DNA from: Lewinellaceae bacterium
Lineage (GTDB): Bacteria; Bacteroidota; Bacteroidia; Chitinophagales; Saprospiraceae
Length of the DNA stretch: 64,000 nt
Reading direction: 5' to 3'
NCBI GenBank assembly: GCA_020636375.1
Contig: JACJXZ010000025.1
Span: forward strand, 29,467-93,466
The position numbers were made by a program, and so were the translations under genes. The first letter of the stretch is position 1; each line of letters starts with the position of its first letter. Below, piece by piece: positions 41,921 through 50,329 of the stretch. The notes under the pieces are model-generated. The model was given only the letters and a program-made list of their open reading frames with translations. It was not told the origin of the DNA and ran no database searches.

Positions 41921-42391
41921 CTAATTCAAATTGCTTAAAGTTTCCTTCACTGCCTCGAAATCAGGGAGGTTGCCGGCATTGTCCAGTACTTCGGCATAGC
42001 GGACGACGCCGTTCTTGTCGATGACAAAGGCGGAGCGCTTGGAGACCCCACGCAGCCCAAGGACAAACTCTTCGTACAATGCTCCGTAGGCCCGGGATAC
42101 TTCCTTGTTGAAATCGGAGAGCAGGGGGAAATTGAGTTGCTGCTCGGTTTTAAACTTGTTCAGCGTAAAGGGAGAATCCACAGAAACGGCCAGTACCTCG
42201 GCGTTTGATCCATTGTACAGGGCGATATTATCCCGCATGGAGCAGAGTTCTTCCGTGCAGACACTGGTAAAGGCCATTGGGAAGAACAGCAGAATGACAT
42301 TTTTCCCCTCGTAATCTTTGAGGGAGACCTCCTTCTTATCAGAGGAGTACAGCGAGAAAGACGGTGCTTTATCACCTACGTTTACGGACAT
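41921..42391 (-). CDS. peroxiredoxin (AhpC/TSA or AhpE-like)
   Basis: 156 residues from the ATG at 42389-42391 (MSVNVGDKAPSFSL). Thioredoxin fold with the peroxidatic Cys in MAFTSVCTEELCSMRD and a second Cys five residues on, then DSPFTLNKFKTEQQLNFPLLSDFNKEVSRAYG, the conserved Arg in SKRSAFVIDKNG and a C-terminal helix. It reduces peroxides using thioredoxin-like donors. Between the divergent EamA gene and clpS. Upstream (42452-42462) there is a half copy of the AGAAGCTGTTT repeat end in inverse orientation. Confidence 0.92.
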   Translation of the reverse strand: MSVNVGDKAPSFSLYSSDKKEVSLKDYEGKNVILLFFPMAFTSVCTEELCSMRDNIALYNGSNAEVLAVSVDSPFTLNKFKTEQQLNFPLLSDFNKEVSRAYGALYEEFVLGLRGVSKRSAFVIDKNGVVRYAEVLDNAGNLPDFEAVKETLSNLN

Positions 42392-42547
42392 ACTTTTTTG
42401 TTTTTTAGTTGTTTGCCGGAACGGGTTCCGCAGGTTATGAAAACTTTTGGTAAACAGCTTCTCTGAGCCTATCCAATAATTTTTCCGGTTCATAAAGATA
42501 AGGAAAGTCTGTTGATTTTTTTTGCTTTGCAGCCCAAACCAATTTAT

Positions 42548-43435
42548 ATGGACAACGAAAAGAGGGCTTACCTGGAGCTTCACATTGCTGTTTTCCTTTT
42601 TGGGTTTACGGCTATTCTGGGCGATTTAATTCAGCTATCTGCCCTGGCAATTGTCTGGTGGCGGGTTTTGATCACCAGTGTGAGCCTGCTTTTTCTCATC
42701 CGGGGCGGGCAGGCGCTGCGGCAGATTCCCTGGCCAACGATCCTCCAATTCATGGGCATTGGCATGCTGGTGGCCATTCACTGGCTTGCTTTTTACGGGT
42801 CGATCAAGCTCGCCAACGCTTCTATTGCGCTGATCTGCATGGCGACGGCCTCTTTTTTTACGTCAGTCCTGGAGCCGTTGATCATGCGGCAACGGGTACG
42901 CTGGTTCGAAATCCTGCTCGGCCTGGCGGTCATTCCCGGCATGGCGCTCATTGTCAGCAGCACCGACGCTTCTATGAATGCAGGCATACTGGCGGGGCTG
43001 GCTGCTGCGCTGATGGCCGCGCTGTTTGCCACGCTGAACAAAAAGCTCGTCGGGCGGTCGGATGAAATGAGCATCACCTTTCTGGAATTGGGCAGCGCCT
43101 GGCTTTTTTTAAGCCTGATCCTGCCTGTTTATTTGCTCCGCGCTGAAAGGCCGGTGCCGCTCCTTCCGGCTCCGGCAGACTGGCTGTACCTTATTGTGCT
43201 CTCTCTGCTTTGCACTACGCTGGCCTATGTGTTGGCCCTGCGCTCTCTTCGCCATTTGTCGGCATTCGCTTCCAACCTCGCCATCAACCTGGAACCGGTT
43301 TACGGCATTGTCCTGGCCTGGTTCATCCTGAAAGACCACAAAGAGCTCTCTGCCGGGTTCTACCTGGGAGTAGTGCTGATCCTGGGCGCTGTTTTCAGCT
43401 ATCCTCTGGTGCGGCGGAAATTTGGACAAGGATAA
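42548..43435 (+). CDS. EamA/DMT-family transporter
   Basis: 295 residues from the ATG at 42548 (MDNEKRAYLELH); the open frame reaches 36 bp upstream. About ten membrane helices in two EamA repeats: AVFLFGFTAILGDLIQLSAL and later LYLIVLSLLCTTLAYVLALR, each with the Pro/Gly pattern of the family. RhaT/DMT exporters remove amino acids, nucleotides or drugs from the cytoplasm, and the substrate cannot be predicted. Divergent from the peroxiredoxin gene. Followed by the long tandem repeat array at 43461-43840, in the convergent gap to ftsH. Confidence 0.9.
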   Translation: MDNEKRAYLELHIAVFLFGFTAILGDLIQLSALAIVWWRVLITSVSLLFLIRGGQALRQIPWPTILQFMGIGMLVAIHWLAFYGSIKLANASIALICMATASFFTSVLEPLIMRQRVRWFEILLGLAVIPGMALIVSSTDASMNAGILAGLAAALMAALFATLNKKLVGRSDEMSITFLELGSAWLFLSLILPVYLLRAERPVPLLPAPADWLYLIVLSLLCTTLAYVLALRSLRHLSAFASNLAINLEPVYGIVLAWFILKDHKELSAGFYLGVVLILGAVFSYPLVRRKFGQG

Positions 43436-43460
43436 AACAATACCCGGGTAGCGGCTTGCA

Positions 43461-43840
43461 GACAGGATGAACAGGATTCGGGCGTGCTGCCTTCAGGTGG
43501 TGCGTTTGTAGACAGGATGAACAGGATTCGGGCGTGCTGCCTTCAGGTGGTGCGTTTGTAGACAGGATGAACAGGATGAACAGGATTCGGGCGTGCTGCC
43601 TTCAGGCGGTGCGTTTGTAGACAGGATAAACAGGATTCGGACGTACCGCCTTCAGGCGGTGCGTTTGTAGACAGGATGAACAGGATGGACAGGATTCGGG
43701 CGTGCCGCCCTCAGGCGGTGCGTTTGTAGACAGGATGAACAGGATTCGGGCGTGCTGCCCTCGGGTGGTGGGTTTGTGGACAGGATTAGCAGGATTAACA
43801 GGATGGTAAGCGGCTTTCGCCGCAATGGCATATATATCCT
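43461..43840. repeat. tandem array of 50/59-bp units, each carrying a hairpin
   Basis: Units start at 43461, 43511, 43561, 43620, 43670, 43729 and a last partial one at 43779. The two first are identical 50-mers; those at 43561 and 43670 are 59 bp through an extra 9-bp ACAGGATGA-type repeat. Each starts GACAGGATGAACAGGATTCG and contains a CCGCCTTCAGGCGG-like hairpin (perfect in the unit at 43620). The right end has the inverted ATCCTGTTAATCCTG (43838-43852). The array sits between converging genes. There are no spacers, so it is not a CRISPR. Confidence 0.85.
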
Positions 43841-43871
43841 GTTAATCCTGATCCGGGCGAAATCGTTTTGT

Positions 43872-45875
43872 TCATATCTTTTCCCGGGGCGCTTCGGGCA
43901 GCTCTTCCGGTTCTTGCGGAACCGGGGGGAGGCCGTTTTTGCGTCTTTCCCCGTCCTCGCCTTTGGGGCGGGAGCCGATCAGGCGTTCGACATCGGACTT
44001 GAGCAGGACTTCTTTTTCCAGCAATGCCTGGGCGAGGACCTCCAGGTCGTCCCTCCGTTCTTCCAGCAGTTTTTTCGCTCTGATATACTGGGATTCGACC
44101 ATTTTGCGCACCTCGTCGTCGATCAGGGTAGCCGTATCATCCGAATAGGGGCGCTGGAACTGGTCCTGCGACATAGCGTAAAAGGACACCTGGCCGACCT
44201 TATCGTTCATGCCGAAGATGGTGACCATGCTGTAGGCCATCTTGGTTACCTGGTCGAGGTCGTTCTGTGCGCCGGTAGAAATCTTTCCGAAGACGATGGA
44301 TTCCGCTGCCCGGCCTCCGAAAGTCATGCACATGCGGTCCAGCAATTGTTCGGTTCGGGTGATGTATTCCTCTTTGGGCAGGTACTGGGCATAACCCAGA
44401 GTTCCTACGCCCCGGGGAACGATGGTCACCTTTACCAGCGGAGAAGCATGCTCCAGGTACCAACCGCAGATGGCGTGACCGGCTTCGTGGTAGGCGATGA
44501 TCTCCTTCTCTTCGGGAGAGATCAGTTTGTTTTTCTTTTCCAGGCCGCCGATGACGCGGTCGAGCGCGTAGTTGAAGTCGTCCATGTCCACCGCTTTTTT
44601 ATTGCGGCGGGCGGCGACGAGGGCGGCTTCGTTACAGATGTTGGCGATGTCGGCGCCGGCAAAACCCGGCGTCATTTCAGAGAGGACTTCGGGGTTTACC
44701 CCCGGGCCGGTCTTGATGTTTTTGAGGTGAACGGCGAAGATGGCCTTTCTGCCTTTGAGGTCAGGCCGGTCGATGCCGATCTGCCGGTCGAAGCGGCCGG
44801 GGCGGAGCAGTGCCGTGTCCAGCACATCCGGGCGGTTGGTGGCAGCCATGAGGATGACCCCCTTGTCGGTGCTGAAGCCGTCCATTTCCACCAGGAGCTG
44901 GTTGAGCGTATTCTCCCGCTCGTCGTTACCTCCCTGAAAGCTATTGCGTCCGCGGGCGCGGCCGATGGCGTCGATCTCGTCGATGAAGACGATGCAAGGT
45001 GCCTTTTCGCGCGCCTGCTTGAAGAGGTCGCGGACGCGGGAAGCTCCTACGCCGACGAACATTTCCACAAAGTCAGAACCCGAGATGGAGAAAAAGGGCA
45101 CGCCTGCCTCTCCGGCAACTGCTTTGGCCAGCAGGGTCTTGCCGGTGCCCGGAGGGCCGACCAGCAGCACGCCTTTGGGGATTTTGCCGCCCAGGGCGGT
45201 ATACTTTTTTGGATTTTTGAGAAAATCCACGACTTCCATAACCTCTTCCTTCGCCTCGTCCAGGCCGGCAACATCTTCGAAAGTGACGGATACCTTGCTG
45301 TTCTGATCGAACAAAGTGGCCTTGGATTTGCCGATGTTGAAAATCTGGGCACCGGCACCACCCGCACCGCCACTGACGCGGCGCATGATAAAGATCCAGA
45401 TCACGACGACGATGACGATAGGCAGCACCCATCCGAGCAGGGGAGTGAGCCAGTTTTGTTTGGTCTCGTATTTCGGGCTGATCTGCTCGTCGCGGTCGAT
45501 GCCGGCTTCGTCCTGTATGTCCTGCAACCATTTCTCGAAGGACTCCACCGAGCCGATCTCCCGCCAGTAGTGGTAGCGGTTGCCGCCGAAGCTGCTTTTG
45601 GAAGCGTCGGAGTAGTAGTCCTTACGCTGATCCAGGGCGCTGGGCTTGATGTAGATATAAGCTCGTTTTTCATTGACGACGATCAGCCGTTCTACGTCCT
45701 GCCGCACGATCATGTCACCCAGCCGGTTGCGTTCGACCTGATCCTGCGTGCCCTCGGACATGCTGTAGAAGTTCAAAGCCAGCAGGAACAAAGCTATGAT
45801 CCCGTATATCCAATACGAGTTGAACTTAGGCCCTGATGGCTTGCCATTCTCGTTATTATTATTTGTGTTTTCCAT
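43872..45875 (-). CDS. ftsH: ATP-dependent zinc metalloprotease FtsH
   Basis: 667 residues. N-terminal membrane helix (about 16-36), periplasmic domain, second helix (about 140-160, LLGWVLPIVIVVVIWIFIMR), AAA+ domain with Walker A GPPGTGKTLLAKAVAGEAG, Walker B CIVFIDEIDAIG, the second region of homology TNRPDVLDTALLRPGRFDRQ, and the M41 zinc protease with HEAGHAICGW. FtsH degrades membrane and regulatory proteins, including LpxC in many Gram-negatives. AGAGGAA lies upstream of the ATG. It follows rsfS on the same strand (233 bp apart), an order found in other Bacteroidota. The acidic/Pro C-terminal tail is typical. Confidence 0.97.
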   Translation of the reverse strand: MENTNNNNENGKPSGPKFNSYWIYGIIALFLLALNFYSMSEGTQDQVERNRLGDMIVRQDVERLIVVNEKRAYIYIKPSALDQRKDYYSDASKSSFGGNRYHYWREIGSVESFEKWLQDIQDEAGIDRDEQISPKYETKQNWLTPLLGWVLPIVIVVVIWIFIMRRVSGGAGGAGAQIFNIGKSKATLFDQNSKVSVTFEDVAGLDEAKEEVMEVVDFLKNPKKYTALGGKIPKGVLLVGPPGTGKTLLAKAVAGEAGVPFFSISGSDFVEMFVGVGASRVRDLFKQAREKAPCIVFIDEIDAIGRARGRNSFQGGNDERENTLNQLLVEMDGFSTDKGVILMAATNRPDVLDTALLRPGRFDRQIGIDRPDLKGRKAIFAVHLKNIKTGPGVNPEVLSEMTPGFAGADIANICNEAALVAARRNKKAVDMDDFNYALDRVIGGLEKKNKLISPEEKEIIAYHEAGHAICGWYLEHASPLVKVTIVPRGVGTLGYAQYLPKEEYITRTEQLLDRMCMTFGGRAAESIVFGKISTGAQNDLDQVTKMAYSMVTIFGMNDKVGQVSFYAMSQDQFQRPYSDDTATLIDDEVRKMVESQYIRAKKLLEERRDDLEVLAQALLEKEVLLKSDVERLIGSRPKGEDGERRKNGLPPVPQEPEELPEAPREKI

Positions 45876-46107
45876 TAAAAATTCCTCTTTTTTACCGTCC
45901 GTTACCTGGCGGCGGCCCCTTTCTTGGTTACCGTTCGGGATACGGCCAGATTTTGCGGAGAGCCTGGTAGAAGAGCAAACAGGCCAAAAATGGTGAAGTT
46001 TATCTTTCCCAAAACTCTAACCAAGTATGATTTTTTCAAAAAGTTATCCATACTAACGCAGCAAGCGCTATTTCGTTGCCAAATATCGGCCAAGACTTGG
46101 CCAAAAA

Positions 46108-46494
46108 CTATAAAGATTCATATTCTGTGAAGCGAGCGTCACTCCAGAGTTGCTCCAGGTCATAGAAGGAGCGGGTTTCCCGGTAAAATACGTGGACGGC
46201 CGTGGTGAAGAAGTCCAGGCAAATCCAAAGGGCATTGCGTTCCCCTTCCACGTGGGAAGGAAGTTCTTTGCCTTCCTCTTTTACCCGTTTTTGTATGTTG
46301 TCGGAAATGGCTTTTACCTGGGTGGTGGAGTCTCCCTCGCAAATGATGAAGAAATCAGTGGGCGCATCTTCCAGGCGGCGCAGGTCGAGCTTGACGATCT
46401 TCTTGCCTTTGATGTCCTGGATGCTTTCAATGATCAATTCGTTCAATTCCTCGGTATGGAGCTTGCGCTGCCTGACTTTAGCTTGTGAATTCAA
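46108..46494 (-). CDS. rsfS: ribosome silencing factor RsfS
   Basis: 128 residues. The RsfS/Iojap fold: LIIESIQDIKGKKIVKLDLRRL, then TDFFIICEGDSTTQVKAISDNIQKRVKEEG, and GERNALWICLDFFTTAVHVF with the family's acidic-aromatic end YDLEQLW. It binds uL14 on the large subunit and blocks subunit joining when nutrients are short. Divergent from birA (46573) across a short promoter region; ftsH follows downstream. Confidence 0.94.
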   Translation of the reverse strand: MNSQAKVRQRKLHTEELNELIIESIQDIKGKKIVKLDLRRLEDAPTDFFIICEGDSTTQVKAISDNIQKRVKEEGKELPSHVEGERNALWICLDFFTTAVHVFYRETRSFYDLEQLWSDARFTEYESL

Positions 46495-46515
46495 ACTCAG
46501 ATTTTATTAGTTTTG
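46483..46515 (+). promoter_or_regulatory. possible birA promoter
   Basis: TTG at 46483-46485, 22-bp spacer and TAGTTTTG at 46508-46515. The -7 box fits TAnnTTTG; the upstream half lies inside the 5' end of rsfS. Confidence 0.45.
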
Positions 46516-46572
46516 TCAATGAATGAAATAAGTATTCAGGATTACTAAATAAAATTACCAAATAAATCTCTT

Positions 46573-47337
46573 TTGCGTAAGGAAAACACCCTTTTTATCG
46601 GAAAGGTTTTTCATCGGTTCCCTTCGCTGCCGTCTACCAACCTTTATGCTTTTGAGCTTCTATCAAAAAGCAAACCAAGCGAAGGAACTGTCATATCCGC
46701 TGTCCACCAAACTGCAGGAAGAGGACAAATTGGCAGTTCCTGGGAATCGGCGGACGGGCAAAACATCACGCTGAGCGTTATCCTTTACCCTTCTTTTCTC
46801 CTGCCCCGGCGGCAATTTGCACTCACCCAGGCAGTCGCCCTCTCTGTCAGGGATTTCATCACAAGGTACACAGAAAAACCCGTTAAAGTCAAGTGGCCCA
46901 ACGACATCTACATCGAGGACGGAAAAGCGGCCGGCATCCTCATTCAAACCACTCTCAGCCATAAAGGGTTCCAGAATTGCGTCGTGGGAGTGGGCGTCAA
47001 CGTCAATCAGCAGCAGTTTTCTCCCCTGATCCCCAACCCTACATCCCTTAGCCTGGCTGCCGGGCGCTTCTTCGACCTGCCTCCGCTCATTGAAGAATAC
47101 TGCCAGGCCCTGGAGCGGCGGTACCTGCAGTTGAAGGACGGCCACCGGCAGGCCCTCGGGGAAGAATACCGGCGGCATTTATACGGAATGGGCCGAAAAA
47201 AGTTATTCGAGCGGCCCGGGGGAGGGCGGTTCGCCGGCGAGATCAGCGGCGTCAATGAATCCGGGCAGTTGCTCATCCGGCACGACGGGGAGGAGGAGGC
47301 TTTTCACCTGAAGGAAGTGAAGATGGTTTTGAAGTAA
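46573..47337 (+). CDS. birA: biotin--[acetyl-CoA-carboxylase] ligase
   Basis: 254 residues starting at TTG 46573; no in-frame ATG precedes the domain without a stop. Catalytic core: LPSTNLYAFELL, the biotinyl-AMP loop QTAGRGQIGSSW, ADGQNITLSVILYP, VKVKWPNDIYIEDGKAAGILIQT, VVGVGVNVNQ, then the C-terminal beta domain (GMGRKKLFERPG). There is no N-terminal helix-turn-helix, so unlike E. coli BirA it is not a repressor. It activates biotin and joins it to the carboxyl carrier protein. Divergent from rsfS; cinA follows on the same strand after 80 bp. Confidence 0.93.
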   Translation: MRKENTLFIGKVFHRFPSLPSTNLYAFELLSKSKPSEGTVISAVHQTAGRGQIGSSWESADGQNITLSVILYPSFLLPRRQFALTQAVALSVRDFITRYTEKPVKVKWPNDIYIEDGKAAGILIQTTLSHKGFQNCVVGVGVNVNQQQFSPLIPNPTSLSLAAGRFFDLPPLIEEYCQALERRYLQLKDGHRQALGEEYRRHLYGMGRKKLFERPGGGRFAGEISGVNESGQLLIRHDGEEEAFHLKEVKMVLK

Positions 47338-47416
47338 GCCAAATTGTCAAAGAAATCGAACCGGGCTGCAACTTTTCCTCTTTCCGCCTTTTTCTATTCT
47401 AACAATCAAACACTCC

Positions 47417-48676
47417 ATGAAAGTACACCTCATGACCGTCGGCGATGAGATCCTCATCGGACAGATCGTAGACACCAATTCTTCCTGGATGGCCCGGCAG
47501 CTCAACCTGGCCGGCGCCCGCATTACCGGCATCTGTTCGGTGAGCGACGACGAAGCCGGCATCGAACACGCCCTGGAAGACGCCCTCCGGCAAGCCGACG
47601 CTGTGCTGATGACCGGTGGGCTGGGCCCGACCAAAGACGATATTACTAAAAAGACACTTGCCCATTTTTTTGGGATGCCCCTGGAATTTCACCAACCCAC
47701 CTACGACCGGATCCTTCGTTTCTTCGAGCGGTTGGGGCGCACCACCACGGAGGGCCACCGGCGGCAGTGCTTCATGCCTGTTGGCGCCACCCTGCTGCAT
47801 AATAAGATGGGCACGGCTCCTGGCATGTGGTTCGAAAAGGACGGTAAGATCGTCGTCTCCATGCCGGGTGTGCCCTATGAGATGGAATACCTCATGGAGC
47901 ACGAGGTCATCCCGCGGCTGAAGCGGTTCTTCCCGGGGTTTCCCATTGCCCACCGGACTATCCTCACTGCCGGGGAAGGCGAATCCAAGATCGCCGAGCG
48001 CCTGGAAAGCCTGGAGGATGAACTGCCACCTCACATCAAGCTGGCCTATCTCCCCAATCTGGGCCAGGTCCGCCTGCGCCTTTCGGGGTCGCAGCCAGAC
48101 GGGGAAGCCCTCGAGCGGGAACTGGACGCCTATGCCCAAAAGGTGCAGGAACGCCTGGGGGCTCTCGTCTTCGGTTTCGAAACCGACCGCCTGGAAGCGG
48201 CTGTCGGCCGCCTGCTCCTGGAACAGGGCAAGATGCTCGTGACTGCCGAAAGCTGTACCGGCGGTTATCTGGCCCACCTCATCACCTCGGTGCCCGGTTC
48301 TTCCAGTTATTTCAAAGGAAGCGTCGTCGCCTATTCCAATGAGGTGAAGATGAAACAACTCCGGGTGAACCCGAAAACACTGGAAACTTACGGCGCCGTT
48401 AGCGAACAGACGGTGGCGGAGATGGTGAAAGGCACTCTGGAATTGCTCGAAGCCGATGTGGCTGTCGCCGTATCCGGCATTGCCGGGCCGGGCGGCGGAA
48501 GCCCGGAAAAACCGGTAGGCACCATCTGGATGGCCGTGGGCGACCGGGAAAAGGTGCTCACCCGGAGGATATACGCCGGCAAAGACCGCCTGAAGAACAT
48601 TGAATACAGTGCCTCCCATGCCCTGAATTTTGTGCGGCAGTTCCTCATTCAGGAGCAGGAAGTTAATGCAGGATGA
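47417..48676 (+). CDS. cinA: CinA family nicotinamide-nucleotide amidase
   Basis: 419 residues. N-terminal MoaB/COG1058 domain: VHLMTVGDEILIGQIVDTNSSWMA, LMTGGLGPTKDDITKK, MPGVPYEMEYL. C-terminal amidase domain (from about 265): MLVTAESCTGGYLAHLITSVPGSSSYFKGSVVAYSNEVK, the catalytic Ser/Lys region, and VAVSGIAGPGGGSPEKPVGTIW. The protein deamidates NMN to NaMN (pyridine nucleotide recycling), and the first domain acts on ADP-ribose-type substrates. In some bacteria it is associated with competence and recA; recA lies elsewhere in the window (13224). Downstream E2 gene has its own promoter. Confidence 0.95.
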   Translation: MKVHLMTVGDEILIGQIVDTNSSWMARQLNLAGARITGICSVSDDEAGIEHALEDALRQADAVLMTGGLGPTKDDITKKTLAHFFGMPLEFHQPTYDRILRFFERLGRTTTEGHRRQCFMPVGATLLHNKMGTAPGMWFEKDGKIVVSMPGVPYEMEYLMEHEVIPRLKRFFPGFPIAHRTILTAGEGESKIAERLESLEDELPPHIKLAYLPNLGQVRLRLSGSQPDGEALERELDAYAQKVQERLGALVFGFETDRLEAAVGRLLLEQGKMLVTAESCTGGYLAHLITSVPGSSSYFKGSVVAYSNEVKMKQLRVNPKTLETYGAVSEQTVAEMVKGTLELLEADVAVAVSGIAGPGGGSPEKPVGTIWMAVGDREKVLTRRIYAGKDRLKNIEYSASHALNFVRQFLIQEQEVNAG

Positions 48677-48771
48677 TGCCGGGCCGCAAATCGGGCCACT
48701 GGCACTGCCCGACTTCGGAAAAATTGGTTCCGAAACCCGCAATCATCGAACAATAGTATGCTGCGGGTTAT

Positions 48772-48802
48772 TTGTAATAGCGGAGGAATTCGGCTAATTT
48801 TG
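48772..48802 (+). promoter_or_regulatory. promoter of the E2 gene
   Basis: TTG (48772-48774), 20-bp spacer, TAATTTTG (48795-48802): an exact match to TTG-N20-TAnnTTTG, about 50 bp before the ATG at 48855. Confidence 0.7.
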
Positions 48803-48854
48803 CACCAACTGTTCAGCCAGATAAGAACCAAATTAAACCATCAAAGAAAAAGTT

Positions 48855-50216
48855 ATGGCTCAAGTAGAACTGATCATGCCTAAGATGGGCGAGAGCATTA
48901 TGGAAGCCACCATCCTTAAATGGGTAAAAAAAGTCGGAGATACCGTGGAGGAGGACGAAACCATTCTGGAAATTGCTACCGACAAAGTAGATTCCGAAGT
49001 CCCTTCGCCGGTCAGCGGCACTATCCTGAAGCTGCTCTACGAGGAGAATGAGACCGTCGAGATCGGCAAGCCCATCGCGATCATCGGCACGGAAAGCGAA
49101 GAGGCTGCATCTGAACCGAAGCCGGACGTCCGGGAAACAACTGCCAGTAGTACTGCCGCATCCGGGAACGGACAGAAGAACGGCGTCGACCAACCCCGGC
49201 ACAAAGAACCGGAACCTGTCCCCGCCGGTGCCGACCTAGAGCGCAGCGGCCCAGCCGGCCGTTTCTACTCGCCATTGGTGCGCACAATCGCCGAGAAGGA
49301 AAACATCAGCATGGAAGAGCTGGCCCGCATCGAAGGCTCCGGCCTGCACGGCCGGGTAACCAAGAAGGACATTCTCGCCTATGTAGAAGAGCGGCCGGCT
49401 GCGCCCCGGCCCGTCGCGCAGCCCCAGACCAGAACTCAGGCCCCGGAAAAGCCCGAACCCCGGCCCCAGCCCCAGCCGGTGGCCGATGCCCCAGCCGGCG
49501 CCGGCGGCAATACGGAGATCATCGAGATGGACCGCATGCGCAAGCTGATCGCCGAGCACATGGTTCATTCGAAGAAGACATCCCCCCATGTCACCTCTTT
49601 TGTAGAGGTTGATGTAACCAATATTGTAAACTGGCGTAATAAGGTTAAGCGATCTTTCCAGGAACGGCACGGTGAGAAGATCACCTTTACGCCGATCTTT
49701 ATCGAAGCCATCGCAAAAGCCATCCGGGATTTCCCGATGATCAACGTCTCCGTTGAAGGCACGAAGATCATCCGGAAGAAGGACATCAACATCGGCATGG
49801 CCGCCGCCCTGCCCAGCGGGAACCTGATCGTTCCGGTGATCCGCAATGCCGACCACCTCAATCTGCTGGGCCTCACTAAAAAGGTAAACGACCTGGCAGG
49901 CCGGGCGCGGGACAACAAGCTCAAGCCCGAGGAGATACAGGACGGAACGTTCACCCTGACCAATGTCGGCACTTTCGGAAATGTGATGGGCACGCCCATC
50001 ATCAACCAGCCGCAGGCGGCTATCATGGCCGCAGGGGCCATCCGGAAAAAGCCGGCGGTAGTGGAAACGGAATTCGGAGACCTGATCGCCGTCCGGCACA
50101 TGATGTTCCTGTCCCTTTCCTATGACCACCGCGTAGTGGACGGCTTCCTCGGCGGCTCGTTCCTGCGCCGCGTCGGCGACTATCTGGAAAGCTTCGACCA
50201 TAAACAGGAATTTTAG
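48855..50216 (+). CDS. dihydrolipoamide acyltransferase (E2) of a 2-oxoacid dehydrogenase complex
   Basis: 453 residues. Lipoyl domain (1-76) with the lipoylated Lys in EIATDKVDSEVPSPV, a long Pro/Ala linker, the peripheral-subunit-binding domain (about 135-172, FYSPLVRTIAEKENISMEEL to GRVTKKDILAYV), a second Pro-rich linker, and the catalytic domain (about 218-450) with the active site SYDHRVVDG near the end. It transfers acyl groups from E1-bound lipoate to CoA. Which complex (pyruvate, 2-oxoglutarate, branched-chain) cannot be told; neither E1 nor E3 is adjacent. It has its own promoter and a terminator (50279-50302). Confidence 0.94.
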   Translation: MAQVELIMPKMGESIMEATILKWVKKVGDTVEEDETILEIATDKVDSEVPSPVSGTILKLLYEENETVEIGKPIAIIGTESEEAASEPKPDVRETTASSTAASGNGQKNGVDQPRHKEPEPVPAGADLERSGPAGRFYSPLVRTIAEKENISMEELARIEGSGLHGRVTKKDILAYVEERPAAPRPVAQPQTRTQAPEKPEPRPQPQPVADAPAGAGGNTEIIEMDRMRKLIAEHMVHSKKTSPHVTSFVEVDVTNIVNWRNKVKRSFQERHGEKITFTPIFIEAIAKAIRDFPMINVSVEGTKIIRKKDINIGMAAALPSGNLIVPVIRNADHLNLLGLTKKVNDLAGRARDNKLKPEEIQDGTFTLTNVGTFGNVMGTPIINQPQAAIMAAGAIRKKPAVVETEFGDLIAVRHMMFLSLSYDHRVVDGFLGGSFLRRVGDYLESFDHKQEF

Positions 50217-50278
50217 GCAGCCCGGAAGGCAGGCATTCGGGCTTCACAGGAGAAAACCACATAAAACAGGCTGTTTTG

Positions 50279-50315
50279 CCCCGATGCGGCTTCGCATCGG
50301 GGACGCCTTTTATTT
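50279..50315 (+). terminator. rho-independent terminator after the E2 gene
   Basis: CCCCGATGC (50279-50287) and GCATCGGGG (50294-50302) with a GGCTTC loop, followed by ACGCCTTTTATTT. Confidence 0.75.
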
Positions 50316-50329
50316 CAAAGCAGGGGCCC

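Noticed and set aside
42452..42462. Half copy of the AGAAGCTGTTT repeat end upstream of the peroxiredoxin gene
   Set aside because: Only 11 bp match and no partner arm is found within 200 bp, so chance cannot be excluded.
43461..43840. CRISPR-like look of regular 50/59-bp spaced repeats
   Set aside because: Units are contiguous copies with no unique spacers, repeats drift along their whole length and no cas gene is present.
43752..45836. Long open frame antisense to ftsH
   Set aside because: FtsH motifs are all on the minus strand; the antisense frame starts in the repeat array and has no recognisable domain.
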